From the NCBI RefSeq assembly GCF_028993555.1, contig NZ_CP118610.1:2108001-2172000 (forward strand): DNA of 64,000 nt. The letters run 5' to 3'. The DNA is from Ensifer adhaerens. Lineage in GTDB: Bacteria > Pseudomonadota > Alphaproteobacteria > Rhizobiales > Rhizobiaceae. The position numbers were made by a program, and so were the translations under genes. Shown here piece after piece: positions 53,296-63,816 of the stretch. The notes under the pieces are model-generated. The model did no database searches, had not been told where the DNA came from, and saw only the letters and a list, made by a program, of their open reading frames with translations. Position 1 is the first letter of the stretch. Each line of letters opens with the position of its first letter.

Positions 53296-53551
53296 CGCCC
53301 ACCTCCCGTGCGCAAGCTCGAAACGACGGAAAAACAAAGCTTTACAGTGAGTTCGTGACTCTGTTTGTGCGGCAATCGCCTGGGATCGGATCGGGGCGTC
53401 GGGGACGTCGGAACACGGCCAAAAGCCATGGGTGCCAGCCGGCGTATAGGCATCGGGAAACCCTCCATAATCGGTTCCTCGAAAACCTAGTCTCCTGACA
53501 CATGCGGCGGAAGGCGCAGCATTTGCACTTCATTCGTGCGTTTGACGCCAC

Positions 53552-53571
53552 ATCACGAACTAACTCGTGAT
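53552..53571. promoter_or_regulatory. LysR-type operator between the MFS and LysR genes
   Basis: ATCACGAACTAACTCGTGAT has perfect seven-base arms and contains the T-N11-A pattern of LysR boxes. It sits 11 bases before the LysR ATG. A related half-site (GTGAGTTCGTGAC) lies at about 53346, close to the MFS start. Confidence 0.65.
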
Positions 53572-53581
53572 ATGAAGGGCG

Positions 53582-54472
53582 ATGACCAGACCGGATCTCA
53601 ACCTGCTCGTCACCCTCGATGTACTGCTTTCGGAAGGCAGCGTCGCCCGTGCCGCCACGCGCCTGCAGCTTAGCCCCTCGGCCATGAGCCGGGCGCTCGC
53701 CCGGCTGCGCGAGGCGACCGGCGATCCTCTGCTGGTGCGCGCCGGCCGCGGCCTCGTCCCGACACCCAGGGCCCTCGAACTGGCTAGCCGTGTCGGTGCG
53801 CTGGTGGAAGCGGCGGAAGCCTGTCTCCGCCCCGCCGAGAGCCTGGACCTGAAAAAGCTCACCCGCACCTTTACGCTCCGCAACCGCGAGGGTTTCGTCG
53901 AGAATTTCGGCCCGGCACTGATTGCCCGCGTCAGTGCGGAAGCGCCCGGCGTGCGTCTGCGCTTCGTGCAGAAGCTCGATCGGGAAAGCAGCCCTCTGCG
54001 CGAAGGCAGCGTCGATCTCGAAACCGGCGTGATCGGCGATACGACCGGCCCGGAGCTTCGCGCCCAGGCGCTTTTCCACGACCGCTTCGTCGGCGTCGTC
54101 AGATCCGGTCATCCGCTTTCTGGCGGCGAGATCACGCCCGCCCGCTATGCTGGAGCCCGCCACATCCACGTGTCCCGCCGCGGCAACGACGCCGGCCCGA
54201 TCGACACGGCCCTTCAACCGCTCGGTCTCAAACGCGAGATCGCCGCATCCGTCGGCAGCTTCTCCGAAGCCCTGGCGCTCGCCCGTGCCACAGACCTCGT
54301 CGCCAGCGTGCCCGAGCGCTACACCGGAACGCTGCGCGAAAACCTCTTCACCTTCCCCCTGCCCGTGGTTTTCCCTGAGATCACCATCTCCCTGCTCTGG
54401 CACCCGCGCCTCGACGCCGACCCGGCGCACCGGTGGCTAAGGGGATGTGTCAGGGAGGTGTGCACGGCATGA
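53582..54472 (+). CDS. LysR-family regulator (NodD/NahR-like branch)
   Basis: 296 residues. DLNLLVTLDVLLSEGSVARA starts the HTH as in the NodD/NahR/LinR branch, with LSPSAMSRALARLREATGDP the recognition helix. The C-terminal effector domain ends in ISLLWHPRLDADPAHRWLRG. Divergent from the DHA2 exporter, with an operator between; it presumably controls that exporter and itself. It converges on the receiver gene. Confidence 0.88.
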   Translation: MTRPDLNLLVTLDVLLSEGSVARAATRLQLSPSAMSRALARLREATGDPLLVRAGRGLVPTPRALELASRVGALVEAAEACLRPAESLDLKKLTRTFTLRNREGFVENFGPALIARVSAEAPGVRLRFVQKLDRESSPLREGSVDLETGVIGDTTGPELRAQALFHDRFVGVVRSGHPLSGGEITPARYAGARHIHVSRRGNDAGPIDTALQPLGLKREIAASVGSFSEALALARATDLVASVPERYTGTLRENLFTFPLPVVFPEITISLLWHPRLDADPAHRWLRGCVREVCTA

Positions 54473-54533
54473 AGCCACGGCCGAAGCGGGATCCCGGGCG
54501 GGCATCCGCCGGGCCGTACGCTGAAACCACTTC

Positions 54534-54899
54534 CTAGCGCAGCGTCCCCAGTGCATCGGCCAGAGTGTCCCTGGAAACCGGCTTGTTGAGGAATGCGGCG
54601 GCACCGGCCTGAAGACAGCGCTCGCGCGTGCCTTCCTGTTCCGATCCGGTGATGACGATGGTCTTCATCACGATGCCGCGGCGGTCGAGTTCCTCCAGGA
54701 GTTCCAGGCCGGTCATGCCCGGCAGGTGCAGGTCGATCAAAGCGCCCTGGGGCACCGCGTCATCCACCGAAAGGAGAAAGGCTTCGGCCGACGAAAAGGC
54801 GATCGGCTGGCAGGACAGCGATGCGACGAGGCGTGAAAGCGCGCGGCGAACCAGTTCGTCGTCGTCCACGATGGCAATGGCTGGCGTTCGCTCGCTCAT
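54534..54899 (-). CDS. Single-domain response regulator (receiver only)
   Basis: 121 residues, a bare receiver: acidic pocket VDDDELV, phospho-acceptor Asp about 56 (ALIDLHLPGMTG), Thr in VITGSEQ and Lys in FLNKPVS. No output domain. It could act as a phosphate sink or a second partner for the adjacent kinase. The 19-bp CTAG-centred motif lies 34 bases upstream of its start, in the same orientation relative to the gene as the copy before the sulfatase, so it is probably a target of the FixJ-like regulator. Confidence 0.87.
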   Translation of the reverse strand: MSERTPAIAIVDDDELVRRALSRLVASLSCQPIAFSSAEAFLLSVDDAVPQGALIDLHLPGMTGLELLEELDRRGIVMKTIVITGSEQEGTRERCLQAGAAAFLNKPVSRDTLADALGTLR

Positions 54900-54932
54900 G
54901 CCATAAACGTGGGCCGAAGCCGGCCGCCGGTC

Positions 54933-54951
54933 CAGTTGGACCTAGGGCCAA
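54933..54951 (-). promoter_or_regulatory. 19-bp CTAG-centred regulatory site, copy 1
   Basis: On the minus strand TTGGCCCTAGGTCCAACTG, identical over 19 bases to 57588-57606. The core TTGGNCCTAGGNCCAA is an inverted repeat. It sits in the 72-base gap between the two response regulator genes, upstream of the receiver gene. Confidence 0.75.
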
Positions 54952-54971
54952 TGCAGGAAACGACGGACACC

Positions 54972-55595
54972 TCAGCGCCCATATTCGACCAGCCGCACGA
55001 GATCGGCGACGGTCCTGACCCCCATCTTCGCCATCATCCGGGCGCGGTGAACCTTGATGGTCTTTTCCACCGTTCCGAGATCGCCCGCGATCTGCTTGTT
55101 CAGCCGGCCGGCAACCACATGCTGCAGCACTTCCGCCTCACGCGCCGTGAGGCTCTCCAGCCTGGCCTGGACCCGAGCCTTCTGCTGATCGGCCTCCCTC
55201 TCGCCCCGCGTCCGCTGCACGCCGGCCTCGATCGCCACCAGAAGGGCCGCTTCCTCGACCGGCTTCATCAGGAAATCCACGGCCCCGGCCTTCATCGCCC
55301 TGACGCTGGAGGGAACATCGGCACGGCCGGTGAGGAAGACCACGGAGGGGTGCCCATCGATGGTTGAAAGCGCCTCCTGCACGCCAAGCCCGTCCGTATC
55401 GGGAAGACCGAGGTCGAGCACGATGCATTCGGCAGTCGCCAGTTCGGCGCATCCGAGCAACGAGCGCGCATCGGCAAAGGGCGTCACCGCATAGCCGGAG
55501 AGTTTCAGCAACCGCTGCAGGGAGCGCAGGACACGCTCGTCATCGTCGACGATGAAAACCGTTCCGGCCCTTTCCTGCCCTGCTCCCTCCTGCAT
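54972..55595 (-). CDS. FixJ/NarL-type response regulator with LuxR HTH
   Basis: 207 residues. Receiver domain at about 12-125 (VDDDERV, phospho-acceptor Asp 61 in VLDLGLPDTDG, LTGRADVPSSVRAMKAGAVD) with the FixJ-like DFLMKPVEE segment. LuxR-type HTH at about 148-205 (LTAREAEVLQHVVAGRLNKQ, VEKTIKVHRARMM). It lies 36 bases downstream of the kinase frame, forming a two-component operon. It should bind the 19-bp CTAG-centred site. Confidence 0.9.
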   Translation of the reverse strand: MQEGAGQERAGTVFIVDDDERVLRSLQRLLKLSGYAVTPFADARSLLGCAELATAECIVLDLGLPDTDGLGVQEALSTIDGHPSVVFLTGRADVPSSVRAMKAGAVDFLMKPVEEAALLVAIEAGVQRTRGEREADQQKARVQARLESLTAREAEVLQHVVAGRLNKQIAGDLGTVEKTIKVHRARMMAKMGVRTVADLVRLVEYGR

Positions 55596-55631
55596 CGCAG
55601 ATCCCTCCAGAAGCCTGTCGCACGGCGCGCT

Positions 55632-57463
55632 TCAACCAGCCGGCAATGTGACGACGGCGCGCGCACCGCGTGTCGCCTTACCGTCGAAGACAAGCTTGCC
55701 GCCCCGCGCCTCGACGAGCGAGCGGCATATGGCAAGACCCAGCCCGAGCCCGTTCTCCTTGGTACTGACGAACGGCTTGAACACCTCAGCCATCTGCTCG
55801 GGCGCAATGCCCGGCCCGGCGTCGCTGACGGTCAATTGGCGCGTGCCATTTTCGCCGAGACGCGTGGCGATTTCAATCTTGCGCCGCTTCGGCGGCAGTT
55901 CCGTCATCGCGTCGGCGGCATTCAGGATCAAATTGAGGATCACCTGCTGCAACTGCACCATGTTGGCCTTGACGGGCAGCGGCTCGGCGCTCGAATTGAG
56001 CGAAACCTGGGTGCGGCGCGCCACCATCTCGGCGTTGACGAGCCCGACGGTCGAGCGCACCGCGTCGTTGAGGTCGATCCGCTCGACCGAAACGTCGCCC
56101 TTGCGCATCATGCTGCGAAGCTGCGCGATCACCTCGGCCGCACGTTTGTTGTCAGCGACGATATCGTCGAAGATCTCGCCGATTTCCTGAAGATCGGCAT
56201 CGTCTGCCCGTGCGATCTTCCGGCCCGCTTCCGCATTGGCAAGGATGGAGGTGAGCGGCTGGGTCAACTCATGTGCCAGCGTACCGGAAAGCTGGCTCAC
56301 CTGCGAGCGCCGCGACATGTGTGCGAGTTCCAGCCGCTGCGTCGAAACCGTGTCCTCGAGCCGTCGATTGCGCCGGTTCTGGAAGATGATCGCCGCGATC
56401 GAAACCGTCTGGGCGGCTATGACCGAGAGCCCGAGAATGATCGGCAGCCGGAACTGCTCCCAGGCGGTCGGCTGGTAGTTGAGGATCTCGGCATCCGCAG
56501 GGATCTTGTCGCGCGCAATGCCGCGGCTGGCGACCTGTCGCCAGTCGATCAGCGCCACCTCCTTCAGCGTGGCCGGCGGGCCAATGCTGTTGCCGTCGAA
56601 CAGTCGCAGCGCAAGCGACGCCATCTCCTCCCCGATCGCCGCGAAGGTGCGCCGACATGTCCTGCAAGCACCGTGCCGTCGAAGTAGCTGCTGTAGACGC
56701 TGTAGACAGGCGCGCCCGACGTTACGGCGATCCGGCTCGCCGCATCGCGCGGAATGTAGGAAACGCCGTTGGCATCGGCGAAGACTGAAAGGATCAGGAG
56801 CACGCTATCGGCCGGCAGGCCCGCAGCCATGGCCTTGAAGTCCTCGAGCGAAAGACCGCTGACATAATCGATGTCGAAGCCGGCATAATGTTCGCCGACC
56901 AGCGCCCGCGCCGTCTCCTCCCAACTCCGGTCGAAGGGAGCGGACCCCGTCAGGATCGTCGTCCGCTTTGCCTCCGGCTGCAGCTTGCGGGCAAGCTCGA
57001 GCGTTCCCTTGACGTCGAACCGGCTGAGAACACCTGTTGCATCGGCCGGCACCGGAACATCCCTCGGCACCTCGCGCACCGCGCCAAAGACGATCGGAAC
57101 GCCGGGCGCGAACCGGCCACGCTCGGCCAGCGCAAAGCGCAGCGCGCTCGGCCCCACCGTCAGAAGGGCGTCGAGCGGCTTGCCGGCATATTTTTCCTGA
57201 ACGTAGCGGATCAGTCTTTGCCGGTCGCCTTCGGCGCCGAAGCGCACGAGGTCGAGATGTTCGGAATAGAGTTCGATATGGCGCGCGTCCTTGGCGAGCC
57301 GCCCGGCAATGCCCTGAGATATCTCGATCGTCGCGGGCTGCGTGCTTTCGTTTTCGTAGAGGATCAGGATGCGTTCGGCAGACGCGGTTTCGCCGAAGGC
57401 GGCGACGCCCATGAGAACGAGCACCGGAAGCGCTGCCCTTCGAAGCCGGAAACCCCACCCCAT
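55632..57463 (-). pseudogene. Sensor histidine kinase with ABC-substrate-binding sensor domain, frameshifted
   Basis: Two adjacent frames make one protein. The upstream half (stop at 56564) has a signal/anchor peptide (GFRLRRAALPVLVLMGVAAF) and an ABC_sub_bind-type periplasmic domain (ILILYENESTQPATIEISQG ... SYFDGTVLAGHVG). The downstream half (ATG at 56624) continues with ASLALRLFDGNSIGPP, a membrane helix at about 60-82, the H-box SGTLAHELTQPLTSIL (His 118), N-box ILNLILNAAD and G-box DAGPGI and GLGLGLAICRSLVEARGG. Near 56650 the frame shifts: after GHVG the other frame reads TFAAIGEEMAS directly into the second half. This is one base lost or two gained. It may be a real mutation or a sequencing error. 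The start (ATG 57463 or GTG 57472) is uncertain. Confidence 0.82.
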
Positions 57464-57587
57464 GCGGTCCACACGCCCTCCCTCTTCCGCGTTCCAAAGC
57501 ACGCATTCGTTACAGTAGCTTCGGAGTTTCCCCAGGAGAAGACCAGTCACGCGCGCCTGTTCCGGGCGACCGCTGAGGGCGATCAAG

Positions 57588-57606
57588 TTGGCCCTAGGTC
57601 CAACTG
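57588..57606 (+). promoter_or_regulatory. 19-bp CTAG-centred regulatory site, copy 2
   Basis: TTGGCCCTAGGTCCAACTG, identical to the minus-strand copy at 54933-54951. It lies between the divergent kinase and sulfatase genes, about 150 bases before the sulfatase GTG. It is probably bound by the FixJ-like regulator of the same cluster. Confidence 0.75.
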
Positions 57607-57754
57607 TTCAGGCGATGAGAATGGTCCAGAATACCGCCTGTCTTAGCGCAACGAGAAGCCGCGACCCGCCATGCTGCCCGCCTCGGGCAACGGAGGAAAA
57701 AATGCGGCCCGGCATGAGAGATGTTTCACCGACCGTCCCTCAAGGAGAAGTTCA

Positions 57755-59401
<1,647 letters not shown>

Positions 59402-59416
59402 GGTTTGCACGGACAG

Positions 59417-59440
59417 CGCCCGGCTCAGATGGGCCGGGCG
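59417..59440 (+). terminator. Terminator hairpin after the sulfatase gene
   Basis: CGCCCGGC / GCCGGGCG stem with an eight-base loop, 15 bases after the sulfatase stop. Confidence 0.65.
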
Positions 59441-59550
59441 ACTGCGACGGCACCGCGCTTGCCGCGAACGCAAGCCCACCTCGCAACCACGGCTCACGCG
59501 CGATCCTCGACATGGTCAACCTTCCACCTGGACTCGCGACGGTCGCTCCC

Positions 59551-61860
59551 CTACTTCCGCACCTCGATCACGAGCGGGTAGCCCTCGTCGTTCCACTCCA
59601 GAAATCCGCCGGCGAAATAGTAGACGCGCTTGTAGCCCCAGGCGATCGCCTTGGCCGACGCATAGGCGGCGTAGGTGCAGCTCCTGCCCTGGCAATAGAA
59701 GGCGACCTCGTCCTCCTTTCCCACCACCTGGGCGAGGCTTTCCCTCGAAAGGTCCGTGACGAGCGACAGGTTGACCGCCCTTGGGATATGGCCGTTGTCG
59801 TAGTTGGGCGGGGCCCGCACGTCGACGAAGACGACGCCGCGCGCCAGCAGCGCCCTTGCCTCCGTCACATCGACCTTGATCGTTCCGTCGACACTCAGTT
59901 CGCCGTTGGTCACCGTCATGAACTTCGCATAGTCGTCGAGCGCGAGGTCGGTGCCAGCGCCCTCCGGCAATCCGGCCTTGCGAAGCCCCTCCTGCAGGCG
60001 CGCAATGTAGGGCCGGTGATAGCTGAAGGCGCTGCCATACCACTCATAGGCGCTTTCCTGGACGGTAAGCGGATCGCCCAGAAACGACAGCGACAAGCTG
60101 TTGTAGCGGTCGACCAGCGCGGCAATGCCGCCCGTGCGTCCGAGGTGTCCGTAGCTCGCGATCAGAGTGGCATAATCCGCAAGAAGCGCGGCCTTGCCTT
60201 CGATCACGCGTTGATAGGTGTCGACGGCTTTCTCGTATTTGCCCTGGGAGAAAAACGAGACTGCCAGCATGCGCAGCGTTGCCCGCGAGGGATGGGGATC
60301 GAACCGCATCGCCAGGCCGGCCTCAGCTTCCGCCTCCGCCGCACGTCCGGTCGCGTTTAGGATACGCGCCATCCCCACATGGTTGTCAGGGTCGTTCGGC
60401 GCCAGCTTCACCGCCTGGCCGATGGCGGCAAACGCATCGTCGTAGCGCCCCTGTTGCGCCAGCACCTGCGCCGAGACGGCATAGGCAAGCGGCGTCGGCC
60501 GCTCCAGCGCCTTGGCAAGATTTCTGGTCAGGTTCGTGGACGCGGCTTCCCTGCGGGAAAAGTCCCAGGAGAGCACACTCGCCCGCCAGTTTGCCGCCGC
60601 CAGAGACGCGTAGGCACGGCTATAGTCCGGATCGAGCACGATCGCCTTCTGGAAGAATGCCGAAGCCGCCACCGTTTCGGCCTCGCTGTCGCGACGCAGA
60701 TGTTCCCATCCCTTGAGCAAAGTGTCGTAGGCTTGCGGATTGGTCGTTTCCGGCACCGCTGCGACGCTTTTTTCGGCGCTTGTCAGCTTTACCGAGAGCG
60801 TCGACACGATCTGCGCGATCACCCGGTCCTGCAGGCCGAATACGCCGCTCATTTCACCGTCGTAACGCTCGGCCCAGAGATGGTGCCCGTCGACCGCGTC
60901 GATCAGCTGGGCATTGACCCGGACATGGCTTCCCTCCCGACGGACGCTGCCCTCGAGGATGTAGTGGACGCCCAGTTCCTCGGCCACCTGTTGCACCTTG
61001 GTCGGCTTGCCCTTGTAGGTGAAGGTCGAGTTGCGCGCGATCACGAAGATGCCGGAGAGCTTCGAGAGTTCGGTGATCAGGTCGTCGGTCATTCCGTCGG
61101 CAAAGTAGCTCTGCGCCGCATCCGAACTCAGATTTTCGAAGGGCAGGACCGCGATCGAGGGCGTTTTGGGCATCGGCAAGGCCAGCCGCGCCATGGATGC
61201 GGCCTCCGTATTCTCGCGTCTAAGCACGCCCCATGTTGCGGCCATCCCGATCAGCAGGAGCGCGACCAAGGCGGCTGCAGTCCGCCAGCCTCGAACCCGC
61301 CTGAAGGTGAAGCGCCGGGGCCGGACCTTTCCCTCAAACCGCATCCGGTAGACGCGGACGGGCCGCTGGATGTTCTTCACATGGTGCTCGCCGATAAACT
61401 CCAGCGGCAGTTCGAACTTGCCCTGCAAATGGTCGAAAGCGGTGCCGGATACGAACAGTCCTCCCGGCTCGCATATCTGCTCGAGTCGGGCCGCGACATT
61501 GACGCCGTCGCCGAGCAGATCGTCCCCTTCGACGACGACATCGCCAAGATTGATGCCCATGCGCAGCAGCAGCCGGTGTTCGGATGGAACATCGTTTTGG
61601 CGTGCAGCGACCTCTTTCTGTGACGCAACGGCGCAAGCGACGGCATCGACGACGGAGCCAAATTCCACGATCGCGCCGTCGCCCATGAGCTTGACGATGC
61701 GCCCGTGATAATCCTCCCGGAGTGGATCGAAGACTTCGGATCGCCAGGCCTTGATGGCAGCGAGCGTGCACGCCTCGTCGGCCTCCATCAATCGCGAATA
61801 ACCAACGATGTCGACGGCAAGAATTGCCACCAGGCGACGTTCTGCGCGAACTGCTTCCAT
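59551..61860 (-). CDS. Class III cyclase-TolB-like-TPR protein fused to a C-terminal rhodanese
   Basis: 769 residues. Cyclase domain at 1-180 (LAVDIVGYSRLMEADEA, KLMGDGAIVEFGS, GDGVNVAARLEQ), a single membrane segment at about 213-230 (AALVALLLIGMAATWGVL), a TolB/FlgO-like domain (SIAVLPFENLSSDAAQSYFA), TPR repeats, and a rhodanese domain in the last 115 residues (ARGVVFVDVRAPPNYDNGHI, active-site loop CQGRSC with Cys about 723). The order is inside-out: a cytoplasmic cyclase joined to a periplasmic sulfurtransferase/TPR region if the helix spans. GGAGAGG precedes the ATG at 61860; a GTG at 61866 is the alternative. Confidence 0.87.
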   Translation of the reverse strand: MEAVRAERRLVAILAVDIVGYSRLMEADEACTLAAIKAWRSEVFDPLREDYHGRIVKLMGDGAIVEFGSVVDAVACAVASQKEVAARQNDVPSEHRLLLRMGINLGDVVVEGDDLLGDGVNVAARLEQICEPGGLFVSGTAFDHLQGKFELPLEFIGEHHVKNIQRPVRVYRMRFEGKVRPRRFTFRRVRGWRTAAALVALLLIGMAATWGVLRRENTEAASMARLALPMPKTPSIAVLPFENLSSDAAQSYFADGMTDDLITELSKLSGIFVIARNSTFTYKGKPTKVQQVAEELGVHYILEGSVRREGSHVRVNAQLIDAVDGHHLWAERYDGEMSGVFGLQDRVIAQIVSTLSVKLTSAEKSVAAVPETTNPQAYDTLLKGWEHLRRDSEAETVAASAFFQKAIVLDPDYSRAYASLAAANWRASVLSWDFSRREAASTNLTRNLAKALERPTPLAYAVSAQVLAQQGRYDDAFAAIGQAVKLAPNDPDNHVGMARILNATGRAAEAEAEAGLAMRFDPHPSRATLRMLAVSFFSQGKYEKAVDTYQRVIEGKAALLADYATLIASYGHLGRTGGIAALVDRYNSLSLSFLGDPLTVQESAYEWYGSAFSYHRPYIARLQEGLRKAGLPEGAGTDLALDDYAKFMTVTNGELSVDGTIKVDVTEARALLARGVVFVDVRAPPNYDNGHIPRAVNLSLVTDLSRESLAQVVGKEDEVAFYCQGRSCTYAAYASAKAIAWGYKRVYYFAGGFLEWNDEGYPLVIEVRK

Positions 61861-61891
61861 AACCACCTCTCCGAAGGTGTAGAAGGCCTCG

Positions 61892-61998
61892 CTCCTGCAT
61901 GTTGCCTTTGATCATAGCCGATTGAACGACAAAACCATGCAGCAATTCAAAGTGCTACAGCGACCTTTGCGCATCAGATATGACGCGCGGCGCTGAAG
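61892..61998 (+). repeat. RIME-like 107-bp dispersed repeat, copy C
   Basis: Same 107-base element as at 29009-29115 (same orientation) and 6157-6263 (inverted): CTCCTGCATG ... ATTCAAAGTGCTACAGCG ... GACGCGCGGCGCTGAAG. It lies between the two cyclase genes, in the promoter region of the rhodanese-fused one. Confidence 0.75.
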
Positions 61999-62079
61999 TG
62001 CGTTGTCAGGGGTTGAAACTCAGGCGTTCTTGCCCGAAGCCGCGCTGCTCCCTGCTCCGGCCAGAACGTCGTCCGGCCG

Positions 62080-63816
62080 TCAGCCTGCCCCCGCCTTCAC
62101 CAGCCCCTCGCGCAAATGCTGCGTGTCCGTGTCCTGCGCATAGTGCATCGTCGCCAGGAACGCCTCGATCTCGAACGCCGGCGCAAGCGCCCGCACCTTG
62201 TCCATATGTGCCGCAGCCGCAATTCCGTCGCCGAGCCAACCGTAGCAGGCGGAGACGAAGGCGTGCTGGGTTTCGTCCATCGAGGTCAGATGCATGAAGG
62301 CCTCGATCGCCTCGCCATATTGGCGGGCGGCAAAATGGGCCTTGCCGAGGTGGCTCCAGAAGCGTTCCGGGTGATGCGGATTGAGGCGCATGGCCTTGCG
62401 GATCCACTCCACCCCCTCCTCCGGCCGGCCGAGCCATGTCAGGAGTTCGCCCTGCTGCACCACGACGAGGTCGTAGTTGGGGTTGAGGAAGAGCGCCCGC
62501 TCCTGGTGATAGCGCGCCGTCGTCAGTGCGTTGTTGTTGACGTTGACGGCCGCAAGGATCCGGTGCACGTCGGCGTCGTTGTCGTCGAGCGAAAGCGCCC
62601 GTTCGAGCTCGGCATTGACCTCGAGCCACGTCGCCTCCTTGTCTTTGCACCAGCCATAGACCCAGGCCTGGCCGAGGATGCAGGCCCGCCAGGCGTGCGC
62701 ATGGGCATAGCCGGGGTCGAGCGAGACGGCCCGGTCGATCAGCGACTGCGCCTGGGCGTTGTCGGCGACGGTGCTGCGATGGTGCAGCACCTTGGCGGCC
62801 AGCGCGCATTCGTAAGCCGCCATGTTGGCCGGCTTGGTGCGCGAGAGCTGGTCGCGCTGCGCGGCCTCCAGGCGCCCGGGTACGGTGGCGGCGATCGCCG
62901 CCGTCACCTCGTCCTGAATGGCGAAGATATCGTCGAGCTGCCGGTCGTATTTGTCGGCCCAGATATGGGCATCGTTGACCGCATCGATCAGCTGCACGGT
63001 GACCCGCACCCGCTCGCCGATCTTGCGCACGCTGCCTTCGACCAGATATTGCGCGCCGAGGCTGGCCGCCACCTCACGCGCGTTCACCGACTGGTTCTTG
63101 TAGACGAAGGAGGAGTTGCGCGAGATGACGAAGAGCTCGTGCCGGCGCGAAAGCTCGGTGATGATGTCCTCGGTCAGGCCGTCGGCGAAAAATTCCTGGT
63201 CCGGATCGCCGCTCATATTGTCGAAGGGCAAGACGACGATCGTCGGTTTGCAGACGCCCTTTTTCGCTTCGCTCGCCCCCGTCGAGGTCGGAAGGTCCAG
63301 GCCCTCGAGACCGATGCGGTAGAGGCGCATCGGCCGGCTGATGTTCTTCAGCGTCTTTTCTCCGAGATCTTCGATCGGCAGTTCCAGCCGGTCGGCCACC
63401 TGTGTCGCCACCGCTGCGGTGACGCAGATGCCACCGACCTCGGCCAGCTGCTCGGCCCGCGCCGCGATGTTGACGCCGTCGCCGAAGATGTCGTCATCCT
63501 CGAAGATGATGTCGCCGAGATTGATGCCGATGCGGAATTCGATCCGCCGGTCCTCCGGCACGTCGGAGTTCCGCCGCTTCATGCGCTGCTGGATCTCGAC
63601 GGCGCATTTGACCGCATCGGTCACGCTCTGGAACTCGACCAGCAAGCCGTCGCCGGTGGTCTTGATCAGCCGGCCCTTGTTCTTGGCAATCGCGGGATCG
63701 ATGAGCTCGATGCGGTGGGTTCTCAGCCGCGCAAGCGTGCCCGCCTCGTCGGCTTCCATCAGCCTGGAGTAGCCGGCCATATCGGCCGCCAGCACTGCGG
63801 CGAGTCTCTGCTCCAT
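62080..63816 (-). CDS. Class III adenylate/guanylate cyclase with TolB-like and TPR regions
   Basis: 578 residues, soluble. Cyclase domain with AAVLAADMAGYSRLMEADEA, KTTGDGLLVEFQS and GDGVNIAARAEQ; TolB-like region (IVVLPFDNMSGDPDQEFFAD, LVEGSVRKIGERVRVTVQLI); C-terminal TPR repeats. It is close to the cyclase at 32485 in architecture, without membrane helix or rhodanese. The ATG at 63816 begins the conserved MEQRLAAVLAADM; the earlier ATG at 63864 is less likely. It is followed by the rhodanese-fused paralogue on the same strand, suggesting tandem duplication with later fusion. The last 184 bases of the window (63817-64000) hold no gene. Confidence 0.87.
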   Translation of the reverse strand: MEQRLAAVLAADMAGYSRLMEADEAGTLARLRTHRIELIDPAIAKNKGRLIKTTGDGLLVEFQSVTDAVKCAVEIQQRMKRRNSDVPEDRRIEFRIGINLGDIIFEDDDIFGDGVNIAARAEQLAEVGGICVTAAVATQVADRLELPIEDLGEKTLKNISRPMRLYRIGLEGLDLPTSTGASEAKKGVCKPTIVVLPFDNMSGDPDQEFFADGLTEDIITELSRRHELFVISRNSSFVYKNQSVNAREVAASLGAQYLVEGSVRKIGERVRVTVQLIDAVNDAHIWADKYDRQLDDIFAIQDEVTAAIAATVPGRLEAAQRDQLSRTKPANMAAYECALAAKVLHHRSTVADNAQAQSLIDRAVSLDPGYAHAHAWRACILGQAWVYGWCKDKEATWLEVNAELERALSLDDNDADVHRILAAVNVNNNALTTARYHQERALFLNPNYDLVVVQQGELLTWLGRPEEGVEWIRKAMRLNPHHPERFWSHLGKAHFAARQYGEAIEAFMHLTSMDETQHAFVSACYGWLGDGIAAAAHMDKVRALAPAFEIEAFLATMHYAQDTDTQHLREGLVKAGAG

